From JAVBLY01 sp031553035 (GTDB taxonomy: Bacteria > Bacillota > Clostridia > Peptostreptococcales > Anaerovoracaceae): a stretch of DNA of 64,000 bases. The notes under the pieces are model-generated. The model saw only the letters and a list, made by a program, of their open reading frames with translations, made no database searches and was not told where the DNA came from. The stretch is from positions 186,001 to 250,000 of the forward strand of contig JAVBLY010000001.1 of assembly GCA_031553035.1 (NCBI GenBank), given 5' to 3'. Shown here one piece after another: positions 1 to 8,853 of the stretch. Positions within the stretch are counted from its first letter, which is position 1, and each line of letters begins with the position of its first letter. The position numbers and the translations under genes were made by a program.

Positions 1-22
1 TATTGTTATTTTATTATCAAGA

Positions 23-56
23 GAAACGTTGGTTCGCCAACGTTTCATGTTTTTTT
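23..56 (+). terminator. Intrinsic terminator of an upstream gene outside the window
   Basis: A perfect 10-bp stem (GAAACGTTGG at 23-32, CCAACGTTTC at 37-46) closes a TTCG tetraloop and is followed by seven T residues at 50-56. This is the classic Rho-independent form reading rightwards. The gene it ends lies to the left of the window. An alternative is that the palindrome is an upstream activator site for the sigma-54 promoter that follows. Confidence 0.85.
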
Positions 57-85
57 GTAGTACAACCGACAGCATTCAAAATAAC

Positions 86-103
86 TTGGCACGCCAATTG
101 CTC
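86..103 (+). promoter_or_regulatory. Sigma-54 (-24/-12) promoter of the acyl-CoA dehydrogenase/molybdenum hydroxylase operon
   Basis: The sequence TTGGCACGCCAATTGCTC carries GG at 88-89 and GC at 100-101 with exactly 10 nt between them, matching the TGGCAC-N5-TTGCW consensus of RpoN promoters. Transcription would begin near 112, about 100 nt before the first ATG. An RpoN-dependent activator gene lies in the same window (59728-61236), and the paralogous hydroxylase operon at 61459 has the same type of promoter. Confidence 0.85.
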
Positions 104-211
104 TATACTAAATCTAAAGATTGTTTAGAAAATATCAATCTATTCGGATCCTTGTATCGGATCTTATAAATTTAACACTCTAATTCTGAAAAAGAAGGAA
201 GGTAGAAAAAA

Positions 212-1351
212 ATGTTTGATTTTACTCCAGAACAATTAGAAATTCAGAAAAAGGTGAAGGACTTTCTCGCAGAATATGTCTTGCCCATACAAGACCAGAT
301 AGATACCGGTGATGTACCGCCGGAGATCTTGAAGGCATGGTATGACACCGGCCTGATATGTCTGGTTGCCCCTAAAGCAGTTGGCGGCATCGAGATGGAT
401 ACAAAGACCAGCGCCATCATCTATGAAGAACTTGCCCGAGGCGATGTAGGTATTGCAACAGCCTTCGGTGCAAACAACCTTGGTTCCTATCCGCTGATCA
501 TCTCCGGAAACTTAGAACAACAGAAACAACATTTCGGTCCTTTGCTTGAAGGTAAGTACGGTTCGTTCGCTCTTACAGAACAGGGCGCAGGCTCCGATGC
601 AGGAGCAGTTGCCACAACAGCAGTAAAAAAAGGCGATGAATATATTCTGAACGGTTCTAAGTGTTACATAACCCAAGGCGGATATGCGATTGATATGGAA
701 TCTTCACTGGTTATTTTCGCATCCACAGACAGGACAATGGGAAGCAAGGGTCTCAGTGCCTTCCTCGTCAAGGGTGGTACTCCGGGACTTAGTGCAAGCA
801 GGATAGAAGACAAGATGGGGATCAGAGGTTCTCAAACTGTAGAGTTGCTCCTTGAAGATGTAAAAATCCCTGCGACTTCACTTCTCGGTAACGAAGGTGA
901 CGGAATGAAAATAGCCATGAAGACCCTGGACTCAGGAAGACTGATGGTAGCGGCTCAGGGTGTAGGCTGTGCACAGAGCGCTCTTGATGAAGCCATCGAA
1001 TATGCAAAGACACATTTGGAGAACGGCAAACCGGTTGGCAAGCAGCAGGCAGTAGCATTCAGGCTGGCTGATATGGATGCAAGAACAGAAGCTGCAAGAC
1101 TTCTTGTACACAGAGGAGCGCTTCTCAAGGACAGTAAGCAGCCCTATTCTCATCATTCGGCTATCACTAAGCTTTATGCCACGGATGCGGCTATGCAGAA
1201 TGCAAGAGATGCCATGGACATTATGGGAACATTCGGATACACAAAGGCTTCCCGGATAGAAAAGATATGGCGTGATGCAAGGATATTATCAATTTACGAA
1301 GGAACTAACCAGATACAGAGACTTGTTGCTTCCGGAAATTTACTCAGATAG
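212..1351 (+). CDS. Acyl-CoA dehydrogenase (first of two)
   Basis: A 379-residue flavoprotein of the acyl-CoA dehydrogenase family, which removes two hydrogens across the alpha-beta bond of an acyl-CoA and passes electrons to ETF. Visible marks are the FAD/substrate loop FALTEQGAGSDAGA near residues 116-130 and the C-terminal YEGTNQIQR motif, where Glu363 is the expected catalytic base. Full length for the family. The start has a GGAAGG ribosome site 9 nt upstream. It is first in a five-gene run behind a sigma-54 promoter and is followed 21 nt later by a second dehydrogenase. No etfAB genes are visible, so the electron acceptor must be encoded elsewhere. The exact acyl substrate cannot be read from sequence. 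Confidence 0.93.
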   Translation: MFDFTPEQLEIQKKVKDFLAEYVLPIQDQIDTGDVPPEILKAWYDTGLICLVAPKAVGGIEMDTKTSAIIYEELARGDVGIATAFGANNLGSYPLIISGNLEQQKQHFGPLLEGKYGSFALTEQGAGSDAGAVATTAVKKGDEYILNGSKCYITQGGYAIDMESSLVIFASTDRTMGSKGLSAFLVKGGTPGLSASRIEDKMGIRGSQTVELLLEDVKIPATSLLGNEGDGMKIAMKTLDSGRLMVAAQGVGCAQSALDEAIEYAKTHLENGKPVGKQQAVAFRLADMDARTEAARLLVHRGALLKDSKQPYSHHSAITKLYATDAAMQNARDAMDIMGTFGYTKASRIEKIWRDARILSIYEGTNQIQRLVASGNLLR

Positions 1352-1372
1352 ACCAGATTGGAGGTTAAGAAA

Positions 1373-2497
1373 ATGAATTTTGAATTATCAAAAGAACAAA
1401 GCATGATTAAAAAAAGCGCATTGGATTTTGCAAAGTCTGTTCTGGAACCTATCGCATACGACGATGACAGAAGCGCAAGATACCCTAAGGAAGCTGTTAC
1501 AGAAATGGGCGGCATCGGATACATGGGGCTTCTTATCTCAAAAGAGTACGGCGGAAATGCTGCAGACATGACGAGCATGGTGGCGGTAGCGGAAGCATTC
1601 GGAAAGTATAATGCAGCCGCGGCGGCGATCCTTGCGAATCATAATATTGCCGCAGCACAGACCATAGAAAAGTATGGCTCGGATGATCAGAAAGAAAATT
1701 ATCTTCCCATGATGGCATCTGGAAATCTCCTGGGCGGATACGCATTTGCAGAGCCCGGTGCAGCAATAACTTCAGGTGCGGACAAAGCAGTAGCGGTAAA
1801 AGACAGCGGCAGCTACAAGATCAGCGGCAAAAAGACATTCGCAGCTAACGGTGGGGAAGCTGATGTTTATGTTGTGATTGCTCAGACAGATGAAGAACTT
1901 GGTCCCAAAGGAATATCCGCATTCATCGTGGAAAAAAGCGAGATAAAAGCTGTCAAAAAAATCGACAAGCTTGGATTGAGAGCTTTTCCTACTGCCGAAA
2001 TAACTTTTGAAGACGCAAAGGCATCTATCCTCGGCGCAGAAAAAGACGGTCCTAAGATCATGGCGGATATCAACGCAAGAATGGATATCGTAAACGGGGC
2101 AATGGCATCGGGAGTTGCATCAACCATGCTGGAAGCATGTGTGGATTACTCCAAGATCAGAGTACAGTTCGGAGCTCCTATAGCTAAGATCCAGGCTGTA
2201 CAGTGGATGATGGCCGAAATCGCAGAAGCGGCTCATCTTATAGAAATGACAGTTTATGCGGCTGCAGGCAAATTTGATACAGGCGGAGATTATGCAAGAG
2301 AAGCTGCCTACTCCAAGATATATGCCATGAAGGCTTCTCAGGAAGCAGGAATGAACGCAGTTCAGATACACGGCGGATCAGGCTACAGCCGTGAGGATAA
2401 AATAGAGAGGTATTTTAGAGATATCAGAGGTGCATACAACATCGAAAACTCAAGTGAATACCCCCAAAAAGTTATAGTTAATGCTCTTATCAAGTAA
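1373..2497 (+). CDS. Acyl-CoA dehydrogenase (second, divergent)
   Basis: A 374-residue acyl-CoA dehydrogenase paralog. The middle FAD-binding loop reads YAFAEPGAAITSG, and the C-terminus carries IENSSEYPQK where the usual motif is YEGTxEIQR. The aligned Glu358 is kept, but the flanking Gly-Thr is replaced by Asn-Ser, so substrate or partner may differ from gene 1. I chose the ATG at 1373 over an in-frame TTG at 1358 because GGAGG at 1360-1364 is correctly spaced for it. The pair of dehydrogenases may form a heteromer, as some two-gene ACAD systems do; that is inference. Confidence 0.9.
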   Translation: MNFELSKEQSMIKKSALDFAKSVLEPIAYDDDRSARYPKEAVTEMGGIGYMGLLISKEYGGNAADMTSMVAVAEAFGKYNAAAAAILANHNIAAAQTIEKYGSDDQKENYLPMMASGNLLGGYAFAEPGAAITSGADKAVAVKDSGSYKISGKKTFAANGGEADVYVVIAQTDEELGPKGISAFIVEKSEIKAVKKIDKLGLRAFPTAEITFEDAKASILGAEKDGPKIMADINARMDIVNGAMASGVASTMLEACVDYSKIRVQFGAPIAKIQAVQWMMAEIAEAAHLIEMTVYAAAGKFDTGGDYAREAAYSKIYAMKASQEAGMNAVQIHGGSGYSREDKIERYFRDIRGAYNIENSSEYPQKVIVNALIK

Positions 2498-2520
2498 ATG
2501 GAAGGAGGAGGTGGATCAAT

Positions 2521-3405
2521 TTGAATATTTTACATGAATTCGAATACCATAAACCAACAACGAAAAAAGAAGCATTAGGATTGGCTGAAAACCTAGGCGA
2601 CAAAGCCAAATTTTTGGCCGGAGGCACTGATCTGATGATACAAATGAAGGAAAAAATGTTAGCACCCGAAGCTATCATAGACATCAGTGACATTGACGAA
2701 CTTACAGGAATAAAGTGCGAAGCCGGAAAAGGCGCGGAAATAGGTGCCTGCACAACTATCTCTGATATCGAATTTTCAGATGATATGCAGAAAAAATACC
2801 CTGCACTTTCACATGCTGCCGGAGAACTGGGTTCCAACCAGGTCAGAGTTATGGCGACTATCGGCGGAAACTGCTGTCATTCTTCACCGGCAGCGGAAAC
2901 ACCTGCATCACTTTGCGCATACGGTGCAAAGGTAGTGATCAGCGGATCTCAAGGCGACAGAGAAATGATCCTGGAAGATTTTATACAGGGAAACAGAACA
3001 AATGCTCTTGAGGACGGCGAGATGGTCACAAAATTCGTTCTGCCGGAGCCTCATAAACAATCAGCATGCAAGTACGGTTACATAGGCCTCAGAAACGCCA
3101 TGGAGATAGACGCTGTAAATATGGCAGTCAAAGTTCAGCTTGCTGCAGACGGAAAGACCATCGACGATATCAAACTCGTTATGGGTTCAGTTTCTCCGAG
3201 ACCGCTTATCTCAGAGAAAGTCCCTGCACTTTTAAAAGGACAGGCACTTACAGATGAGCTTATCGAAAAGACAGGCGAAGCTGCACAAAGCGAAGCTAAG
3301 CCAATTTCAGATGTAAGAGCATCTGCAGAATACAGAAAAGATACAGTAGCTGCTTTGGCCAGACGACTTACCAAAGAAGCATATGAAGCTGCAAAGGAGG
3401 CGTAA
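2521..3405 (+). CDS. Molybdenum hydroxylase FAD subunit (xanthine dehydrogenase family, CoxM-like)
   Basis: A 294-residue FAD-binding PCMH-type subunit that carries electrons between the iron-sulfur subunit and FAD in xanthine-dehydrogenase-family enzymes. The two FAD signatures are visible: FLAGGTDLMIQM near residues 34-45 and TIGGNCCHSSPAAET near 117-131. There is no cysteine-rich insertion of the kind that carries a 4Fe-4S cluster in 4-hydroxybenzoyl-CoA reductase beta subunits, so it is closer to the plain CoxM/XdhB form. It starts with TTG, supported by a strong GGAGGAGG at about 2503-2510. The 2Fe-2S subunit follows directly. Confidence 0.92.
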   Translation: MNILHEFEYHKPTTKKEALGLAENLGDKAKFLAGGTDLMIQMKEKMLAPEAIIDISDIDELTGIKCEAGKGAEIGACTTISDIEFSDDMQKKYPALSHAAGELGSNQVRVMATIGGNCCHSSPAAETPASLCAYGAKVVISGSQGDREMILEDFIQGNRTNALEDGEMVTKFVLPEPHKQSACKYGYIGLRNAMEIDAVNMAVKVQLAADGKTIDDIKLVMGSVSPRPLISEKVPALLKGQALTDELIEKTGEAAQSEAKPISDVRASAEYRKDTVAALARRLTKEAYEAAKEA

Positions 3406-3406
3406 A

Positions 3407-3898
3407 ATGAAAAAGCAATTGATTTCATTGGATATAAATAATGAAATATATGAAGTCGCTGTTACGCCTATGGACATTCTGGTAGACGTTATCAGAAGAG
3501 AAGTTGGCCTGACAGGTACAAAAAAAGGATGCGGCCAGGGAGACTGCGGAGCCTGCACAGTTCTCATCGACGGCAAACCTCAGCTAGGTTGTCTTAAACT
3601 TGCTATCGCGTGCCAGGGGAAGAAGATCACAACTATAGAGGGAATCGCAGATCCAAAGACAGGAGAACTGCACCCGCTGCAGAAGTCATTCCTGGATCAC
3701 GGCGCGGTACAGTGCGGATTCTGCACGCCGGGCATGATACTTTCATCAAAAGCTTTAGTCGATCAGAACCCGACGCCTACAAAAGACGAAATCAAAAAAG
3801 CCCTTGCAGGTAATACTTGCAGATGCACAGGATATATCCTGATCCTTGAAGCGGTAGAATCCTATGCTGATGCAGTAGCGAAAGGGGAGGTGAAATAA
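3407..3898 (+). CDS. Molybdenum hydroxylase 2Fe-2S subunit (CoxS-like)
   Basis: A 163-residue two-cluster ferredoxin-like subunit. The N-terminal plant-type 2Fe-2S motif reads GCGQGDCGACTV, and the C-terminal cluster domain has CGFCTPGM and later CRCTGY. Both sets of cysteines are complete. It relays electrons from the molybdenum site to FAD. The ATG at 3407 overlaps the end of the FAD gene's stop region (TAAAATG), with GGAGG within the preceding gene. The TAA stop abuts the ATG of the large subunit, so translation is probably coupled. Confidence 0.94.
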   Translation: MKKQLISLDINNEIYEVAVTPMDILVDVIRREVGLTGTKKGCGQGDCGACTVLIDGKPQLGCLKLAIACQGKKITTIEGIADPKTGELHPLQKSFLDHGAVQCGFCTPGMILSSKALVDQNPTPTKDEIKKALAGNTCRCTGYILILEAVESYADAVAKGEVK

Positions 3899-6295
3899 AT
3901 GAGTGACAAAGATAATAAAAAACCAATGTTCGAAGTCCAAAAAGAACATGCGGAAAAAATCGAAGTAACAAACAAATATAATAACTACAAGGACTACACC
4001 AGAAAATTCACCGAAGTTGGTAGAAGTATACCAAGGCTGGATGGCCCCGATAAGGTAACGGGCAAAGTTCAATATACGGACGACCTGGTGCTTCCGAGAA
4101 TGCTGTACGGAAAGATTCTAAGAAGTCCCCATGCCCATGCAAAAGTACTTAGTATCGACTACAGTGAAGCTCTCAAATTGGATGGTGTATTTGACGTAAT
4201 TACAGGTGAAGACTGCCCCATACCATACGGGATCGTTCCTCACAATGCAAACGAATATGCACTTGCCAACGGTAAAGTAAGAAACTGGGGCGAAGGAGTC
4301 GCAGCTGTTGCCGCTATCGACGAAACTACTGCGGAAAAAGCCCTGGAACTTATCAAAGTAGAATATGAAGTCCTCGAAGCCATCACAGATCCAAGAGAAG
4401 CAGTCAAGCGTGACGACCTCAGGATCCATGAAGATGCCCCAAATAATATAGCATATGAAGGAGTTCAGGTTTACGGAGACCCTGAAAAGGCTCTTGCCGA
4501 ATCAGACTTTGTACTGGAGCAGGAATACTACTCATCATATGTTACACATGCCTTTGTCGAGCCCCAGTCAGCCATAGCTGATTTTGACATCAACACCGGC
4601 AAACTCCATCTTTATGCAACTTGTCAGGTTCCTCACTATACACATCAGCAGCTCTCCAAGGTTCTTGAAATGCCTATGAACAAGATCAGAATAACAGTTC
4701 CTCTGATAGGCGGCGGATTCGGCGGAAAAGGTGTGGCGGCGCAGGCTGACTTCTGTTCATCCATCCTTTCAAGAAAGATCGGACGTCCGGTCAAGATCAC
4801 ATACGAAAGAAACGAAGTATTCGCAACAAACAACGGACGTCATCCCTGCTACATGAAATTCAAGATGGGATTTGACAAAGACGGAAGAATAACAGCAGTA
4901 GATTTCGAAAATCTCATGGAAGGCGGGGCATACGCCGGATGGGGCATCGTAGTTCTTTTCTACACAGCCTCAATGGTACATATTCCGTACATGGTCCCCA
5001 ATGTAAGATTTGACGGAAAGAGAGTCTACACAAACAAACCTACATGCGGAGCTCACAGAGGACTGGGCGGAGTTCAGCCCAGATTCGCAATGGAGCAGAT
5101 GCTCGATGAAGCTGCGGAACACTTTGGGATGACACCATATGAAATCAAGAAGCTGAATGCAGCGGAATCAGGTTACACAGCCAAGAGCATGATGTATGTA
5201 CCTCATTCAGAGTACAAGAAGTGTCTTGATGAAGCAGTTGAAAAATCAGGCTACAAAGAAAAGTGGAACAAGCTGCCTTACGGCAAGGGAATAGGCCTTT
5301 CCGGCGGATACTATATCTCCGGCACATCCTATACTCTGTACCTGTCATATAAGCCGCATACAGTTGCCACTATCAAGATCGATGAAGAAAACGGCGTTAC
5401 AGTATTCTGCGGAGCAACAGACATCGGACAGGGTGTCGACATGGTAATGACTCAGATGGCTGCGGAAACACTAGGTGTCGTATCGGAAGACGTCAAAGTC
5501 ATCCCGAGAGATACAGAAGTATCAACATTCGACCTTGGTACATTCGCAAGCAGACTTACATTCGCAACAGGCTGGGCAATCAGACAGGCTGCGGAAAAAG
5601 TCAATGAAGAACTCTTCCCCGTCGCGGCTGCCATCATGAAGTGCAGATCCGACGAAGTAGGAGTAAAAGACGGAACATTCTACATGATCTACGATCAGAA
5701 AAAGAAGAATGTTCCCTGGACTGAAGTAGTTACAGCATACATAGAAGCACACGGTCCGCTGGTTCGTACAGGACAGTTCACACCTCCAAGACGTAAGGGT
5801 ATACAGCAGGGCGGAAATATAGGTCACTCTCCCACATTCGGGTTCAGTGCACAGATCGCAGAAGTAGATGTGGATCTTGACACAGGTAAGGTCAACGTTC
5901 TTAAGATCACCGAAGCAGGTGACTGCGGACAGGCAATCAATCCCATGAGTGTAGAAGGTCAGGTCCACGGCTCAATACAGATGGGCATGGGACAGGCTCT
6001 TTATGAAGAGATGAAGATCGCCCCGGACGGAAAGTTCATCAACCCTTCATTCCACGATTACAAGCTGCCCACCACAATGGACATGCCCGAGATAGATGCA
6101 ACGATCGTCGATGGATATGATCCTTCGGCTCCATACGGTGCAAAGGAATCAGGCGAAGGTCCGATACAGCCGACTATTCCGGCGATATTCAATGCGGTTT
6201 ATGATGCCATAGGCGTTAGATTCACAGAAATGCCTCTGACACCTGAAAAAGTATTGAATGCCATAAAGGAACAGAAGGCTAAAGGCAAGGCATAA
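3899..6295 (+). CDS. Molybdenum hydroxylase catalytic subunit (molybdopterin-binding, XdhA/CoxL family)
   Basis: A 798-residue large subunit with the aldehyde oxidase/xanthine dehydrogenase a/b hammerhead domain (about 45-160) followed by the molybdopterin-binding domain. The molybdopterin loop GGGFGGKG and the CGAHRGLGG stretch are visible. The SGEGP motif at the C-terminus places the catalytic glutamate at Glu753 (codon 6155-6157). The enzyme should hydroxylate, or run reductively on, a heteroaromatic, aldehyde or aryl-CoA type substrate. Next to acyl-CoA dehydrogenases and a CoA ligase, a CoA thioester is a reasonable guess but not proven. The start is at the stop of the 2Fe-2S gene. No XdhC or cofactor-insertion gene is nearby. 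Confidence 0.92.
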   Translation: MSDKDNKKPMFEVQKEHAEKIEVTNKYNNYKDYTRKFTEVGRSIPRLDGPDKVTGKVQYTDDLVLPRMLYGKILRSPHAHAKVLSIDYSEALKLDGVFDVITGEDCPIPYGIVPHNANEYALANGKVRNWGEGVAAVAAIDETTAEKALELIKVEYEVLEAITDPREAVKRDDLRIHEDAPNNIAYEGVQVYGDPEKALAESDFVLEQEYYSSYVTHAFVEPQSAIADFDINTGKLHLYATCQVPHYTHQQLSKVLEMPMNKIRITVPLIGGGFGGKGVAAQADFCSSILSRKIGRPVKITYERNEVFATNNGRHPCYMKFKMGFDKDGRITAVDFENLMEGGAYAGWGIVVLFYTASMVHIPYMVPNVRFDGKRVYTNKPTCGAHRGLGGVQPRFAMEQMLDEAAEHFGMTPYEIKKLNAAESGYTAKSMMYVPHSEYKKCLDEAVEKSGYKEKWNKLPYGKGIGLSGGYYISGTSYTLYLSYKPHTVATIKIDEENGVTVFCGATDIGQGVDMVMTQMAAETLGVVSEDVKVIPRDTEVSTFDLGTFASRLTFATGWAIRQAAEKVNEELFPVAAAIMKCRSDEVGVKDGTFYMIYDQKKKNVPWTEVVTAYIEAHGPLVRTGQFTPPRRKGIQQGGNIGHSPTFGFSAQIAEVDVDLDTGKVNVLKITEAGDCGQAINPMSVEGQVHGSIQMGMGQALYEEMKIAPDGKFINPSFHDYKLPTTMDMPEIDATIVDGYDPSAPYGAKESGEGPIQPTIPAIFNAVYDAIGVRFTEMPLTPEKVLNAIKEQKAKGKA

Positions 6296-6308
6296 TGTAC
6301 TTCTAATA

Positions 6309-6343
6309 GTTTTACTCCGGGGCTTTATGCCCCGGGGCAAAAC
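6309..6343 (+). terminator. GC-rich hairpin after the hydroxylase operon
   Basis: CCGGGGC (6317-6323) and GCCCCGG (6329-6335) form a 7-bp stem around TTTAT. Flanking GTTTT and AAAAC (6309-6313, 6339-6343) can extend it. No T-run follows, so it is a weak terminator or an mRNA-stabilising or attenuating hairpin between the hydroxylase operon and the small genes downstream. Confidence 0.6.
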
Positions 6344-6378
6344 AAATAAGTAAAAGAAAAAGGTAAAAGGAAATAACA

Positions 6379-6780
6379 ATGAGAGAAATTAAGTTTAGAG
6401 CCTGGGATGATGAAAACAAGATCATGTATTCACCTGAAGGTCTTGAACAACCGGAAGTAGAAGACAACACAAAGAAGACCATATATTCATATTTGTCATT
6501 TGGCGTTTTGCAAATATATGATTTTAAAGGCGAGGAACCTGTTGAACTGGTTCCTATGCAGTCTACACTATGGTTTGACAAAGAGCAGAAGGAAATTTTC
6601 GAAGGCGATATAGTCAATATCGAAGATAATTTGAATCAGGTCATCTGGAGTGATGAGATATCCGGTTTTGTATTGATGGCCAATGACGGAATGATCGGCA
6701 TGGGCGGAGATTACCTCGGCGATGTAGCCGAAATAATCGGAAATATTTATGAAAATCCCGATCTTATCAGCTATAAGTAG
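6379..6780 (+). CDS. YopX-family protein
   Basis: A 133-residue protein beginning MREIKFRAWD and containing LMQSTLWFDKEQKEIFEGDI-like and VIGNIYENPDLI-like blocks, which are the hallmarks of the YopX superfamily found mostly in phages and prophages (YopX of SPbeta). Molecular function is not established. There is no other phage gene around it; it sits 83 nt after a metabolic operon and 13 nt before another small gene. The AAAGGA ribosome site supports the ATG. It may be a domesticated remnant of a mobile element. Confidence 0.85.
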   Translation: MREIKFRAWDDENKIMYSPEGLEQPEVEDNTKKTIYSYLSFGVLQIYDFKGEEPVELVPMQSTLWFDKEQKEIFEGDIVNIEDNLNQVIWSDEISGFVLMANDGMIGMGGDYLGDVAEIIGNIYENPDLISYK

Positions 6781-6793
6781 ATGGAGGTAAATC

Positions 6794-7351
6794 ATGTTTC
6801 CAAAGGATGAAACGATAATCAAAAGTATGGTCGACGGCAACAGCCTGGATTTTTATCTTGAAGACGATATGTTTGAAATCGAAGGACGTGCTCATATCGA
6901 AAGCGATAAGATAATCATCGATGTGAAGAATGCGGTAGGTCACGTACTAGCCATCTCAGGTAAAGAACTTGAAGTCTTTATGACAAGTAACGGTTTATGT
7001 GCCAAAAGAACCGATACCGGTAAAGTTTTTCAGATGGAGATCAACCGGATCTACACAAAACTTGTGGATCCGATCCCCGAAAGCTTCATATCACTCAGAG
7101 CATCCAATGAAAAGGTCCATTTTTTCAAGAAAGAATCTGATACTCTGATATGGTATGACCCCAAGGAAAGCAGGTGGTACATCGAACTCAATAAGATAAA
7201 TATGTTCTTTAGCGGGGATAGAAAATCTTATAAGGTCTTGGATCAATTGTTTGACAGTAATAAAGAAAATGTGTCAGGTGTATGGCAGGCGGTCAGTTAT
7301 AGCTCGGAAGTCGAATATGAGGAAAAAAATTATGAAAAACATTGTAGTTGA
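6794..7351 (+). CDS. Hypothetical protein, 185 aa
   Basis: I do not recognise this protein. It is acidic and mixed alpha/beta in appearance, with no signal peptide, membrane segment or cysteine motif. It follows the YopX gene by 13 nt with a GGAGGT ribosome site, and its 3' end overlaps the next small gene by 20 nt, so the three are probably one transcript. Codon usage looks like the neighbouring chromosome genes. Confidence 0.75.
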   Translation: MFPKDETIIKSMVDGNSLDFYLEDDMFEIEGRAHIESDKIIIDVKNAVGHVLAISGKELEVFMTSNGLCAKRTDTGKVFQMEINRIYTKLVDPIPESFISLRASNEKVHFFKKESDTLIWYDPKESRWYIELNKINMFFSGDRKSYKVLDQLFDSNKENVSGVWQAVSYSSEVEYEEKNYEKHCS

Positions 7352-7532
7352 GTCAGGGTACAAACGGTTTGAAGCGGTAGGGCAGAGTGAAATGTGCAAA
7401 GATTGTCCTTCCTACTGTAAGACCTCATGTGCCAGACAGGCGGAAACAGATAATCATATCAATACTCAGGAAGACTTCAAGAATTTTAGACCGGCATTTT
7501 CCGAGGAAAAAATTATGAAAACAGAACAATAG
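7332..7532 (+). CDS. Small cysteine-rich hypothetical protein, 66 aa
   Basis: A 66-residue protein with the cluster CKDCPSYCKTSC, four cysteines in a CxxCxxxCxxxC spacing that could bind zinc or an iron-sulfur centre. I place the start at ATG 7332, inside the end of the preceding gene, because GAGG lies just upstream; a longer reading from 7251 has no ribosome site. It is the last of the YopX trio. Function unknown. Confidence 0.6.
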   Translation: MKNIVVESGYKRFEAVGQSEMCKDCPSYCKTSCARQAETDNHINTQEDFKNFRPAFSEEKIMKTEQ

Positions 7533-7603
7533 TCTAATTTTCTGTACAAAATATTGTCAAAAAAATGACGATGTTATTTGGAATTTATAAAGAGGTGATT
7601 TTC

Positions 7604-8839
7604 ATGGATTTAAAAAAGAAAAGATGGATAATTTTAGTCGCAAGTGTTCTTATCAATATGTGTATAGGTTCAGGATATGCATGGAGCGTTTATGCCGGTC
7701 CCCTCATTGAAAAATTTGGATGGACTGCTGCGGCAGTGGCATTGACATTTACCATAGCTAATGCTATAAGCCCGGTTACTATGATAACCGGAGGTAAGAT
7801 TCAGGATTCATTCGGTCCAAAGTGGGTAATTTTCGCAGGTGGTATCTTATTCGGCGGCGGAATATTCTTGTCAGGACTCTCAGATTCTCTGGGATGGCTG
7901 TATTTCTCATACGGCATCGTAGCAGGATTCGGAATGGGTCTGGTTTACAGCTGTACGATCGCTAACACAGTTAAGTTTTTCCCGGACAAAAGAGGTCTGG
8001 TTGCCGGTATCGCAACAGCAGGATACGGCTCAGGTCCCATACTCTTTGCTCCCGTAGCTCAGTCTATAATAGCAGGCAACGGTGTACTCTTTGCATTCAA
8101 AAGCTTAGGTCTTGTTTATCTTGCAGTTATCGTGATAGGTTCGTTCTTTATTCAGAGAGCTCCCGAAGGCTACAAGCCCGAAGGCTGGGAACCGCCGCAG
8201 ATAACAGCATCATCTGCAGTAACAGGAGTCGATAAGCCCTGGAACAAAATGCTGGCAGATCCCATGTATTATCTGCTTCTGCTCATGTTGACTATCGGCG
8301 CAACAGCAGGACTTATGATAATCTCACAGGCTTCACCAATAGCTCAGGAAGTGGTAGGAGTGGATCCTGCAAAAGCGGCATGGGCTGTCAGTGCAGTTGC
8401 CATAGCAAACATGCTTGGCCGAGTTATCTGGGGCTGGATCTCGGATAAGATAGGAAGGTACAATGCACTGCCGATCATGTACGTTATTCTTGGAAGCATG
8501 ATGTTCCTGCTTTCAACGGTAGGGGCTGATCAGTTTACTAAGTTTGTCATTTCGGTCATGCTTATCGGATTCTGTTTCGGCGGATTTATGGGAGTTTTCC
8601 CTGCTCTTACAGCAGACAACTTCGGTCCGAAAAACAACGGTGTAAACTATGGATTCATGTTCATTGGATTTGCTCTCGGAGGCTACATAGGGCCAATGCT
8701 TGCTGCAAGCATCAAGACTTCAAACAACGGCGACTACAGCACAGCGTTCTATATATCGGCAGGTTTATGCGTAGTCGGAATCATAATAACGTTTATTGTT
8801 AGAGCTATGCGAAAGAGACAGGCTGCAAGAGCTGCATAA
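7604..8839 (+). CDS. MFS transporter, oxalate/formate antiporter (OFA) family
   Basis: A 411-residue carrier with about 12 membrane segments. The start is like OFA-family members (IILVASVLINMCIGSGYAWSVY), and the first-half loop GGKIQDSFGPKW and the mid-protein WGWISDKIGR loop are typical major-facilitator signatures. OFA members exchange small carboxylates such as oxalate, formate or lactate. The ATG at 7604 is chosen because AGAGGTG precedes it; an upstream in-frame ATG at 7571 lacks a ribosome site. Placed 14 nt before an acyl-CoA ligase, it probably imports the organic acid that the ligase activates. Confidence 0.88.
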   Translation: MDLKKKRWIILVASVLINMCIGSGYAWSVYAGPLIEKFGWTAAAVALTFTIANAISPVTMITGGKIQDSFGPKWVIFAGGILFGGGIFLSGLSDSLGWLYFSYGIVAGFGMGLVYSCTIANTVKFFPDKRGLVAGIATAGYGSGPILFAPVAQSIIAGNGVLFAFKSLGLVYLAVIVIGSFFIQRAPEGYKPEGWEPPQITASSAVTGVDKPWNKMLADPMYYLLLLMLTIGATAGLMIISQASPIAQEVVGVDPAKAAWAVSAVAIANMLGRVIWGWISDKIGRYNALPIMYVILGSMMFLLSTVGADQFTKFVISVMLIGFCFGGFMGVFPALTADNFGPKNNGVNYGFMFIGFALGGYIGPMLAASIKTSNNGDYSTAFYISAGLCVVGIIITFIVRAMRKRQAARAA

Positions 8840-8853
8840 AGGTAACTAAACAA

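Noticed and set aside
2521..3405. Calling the left hydroxylase 4-hydroxybenzoyl-CoA reductase
   Set aside because: The FAD subunit lacks the extra cysteine loop for a 4Fe-4S cluster that defines that enzyme.
5522..5968. 148-codon minus-strand frame inside the molybdenum hydroxylase gene
   Set aside because: Cysteine- and phenylalanine-rich translation typical of the complement of a real coding strand; the plus-strand gene is certain.
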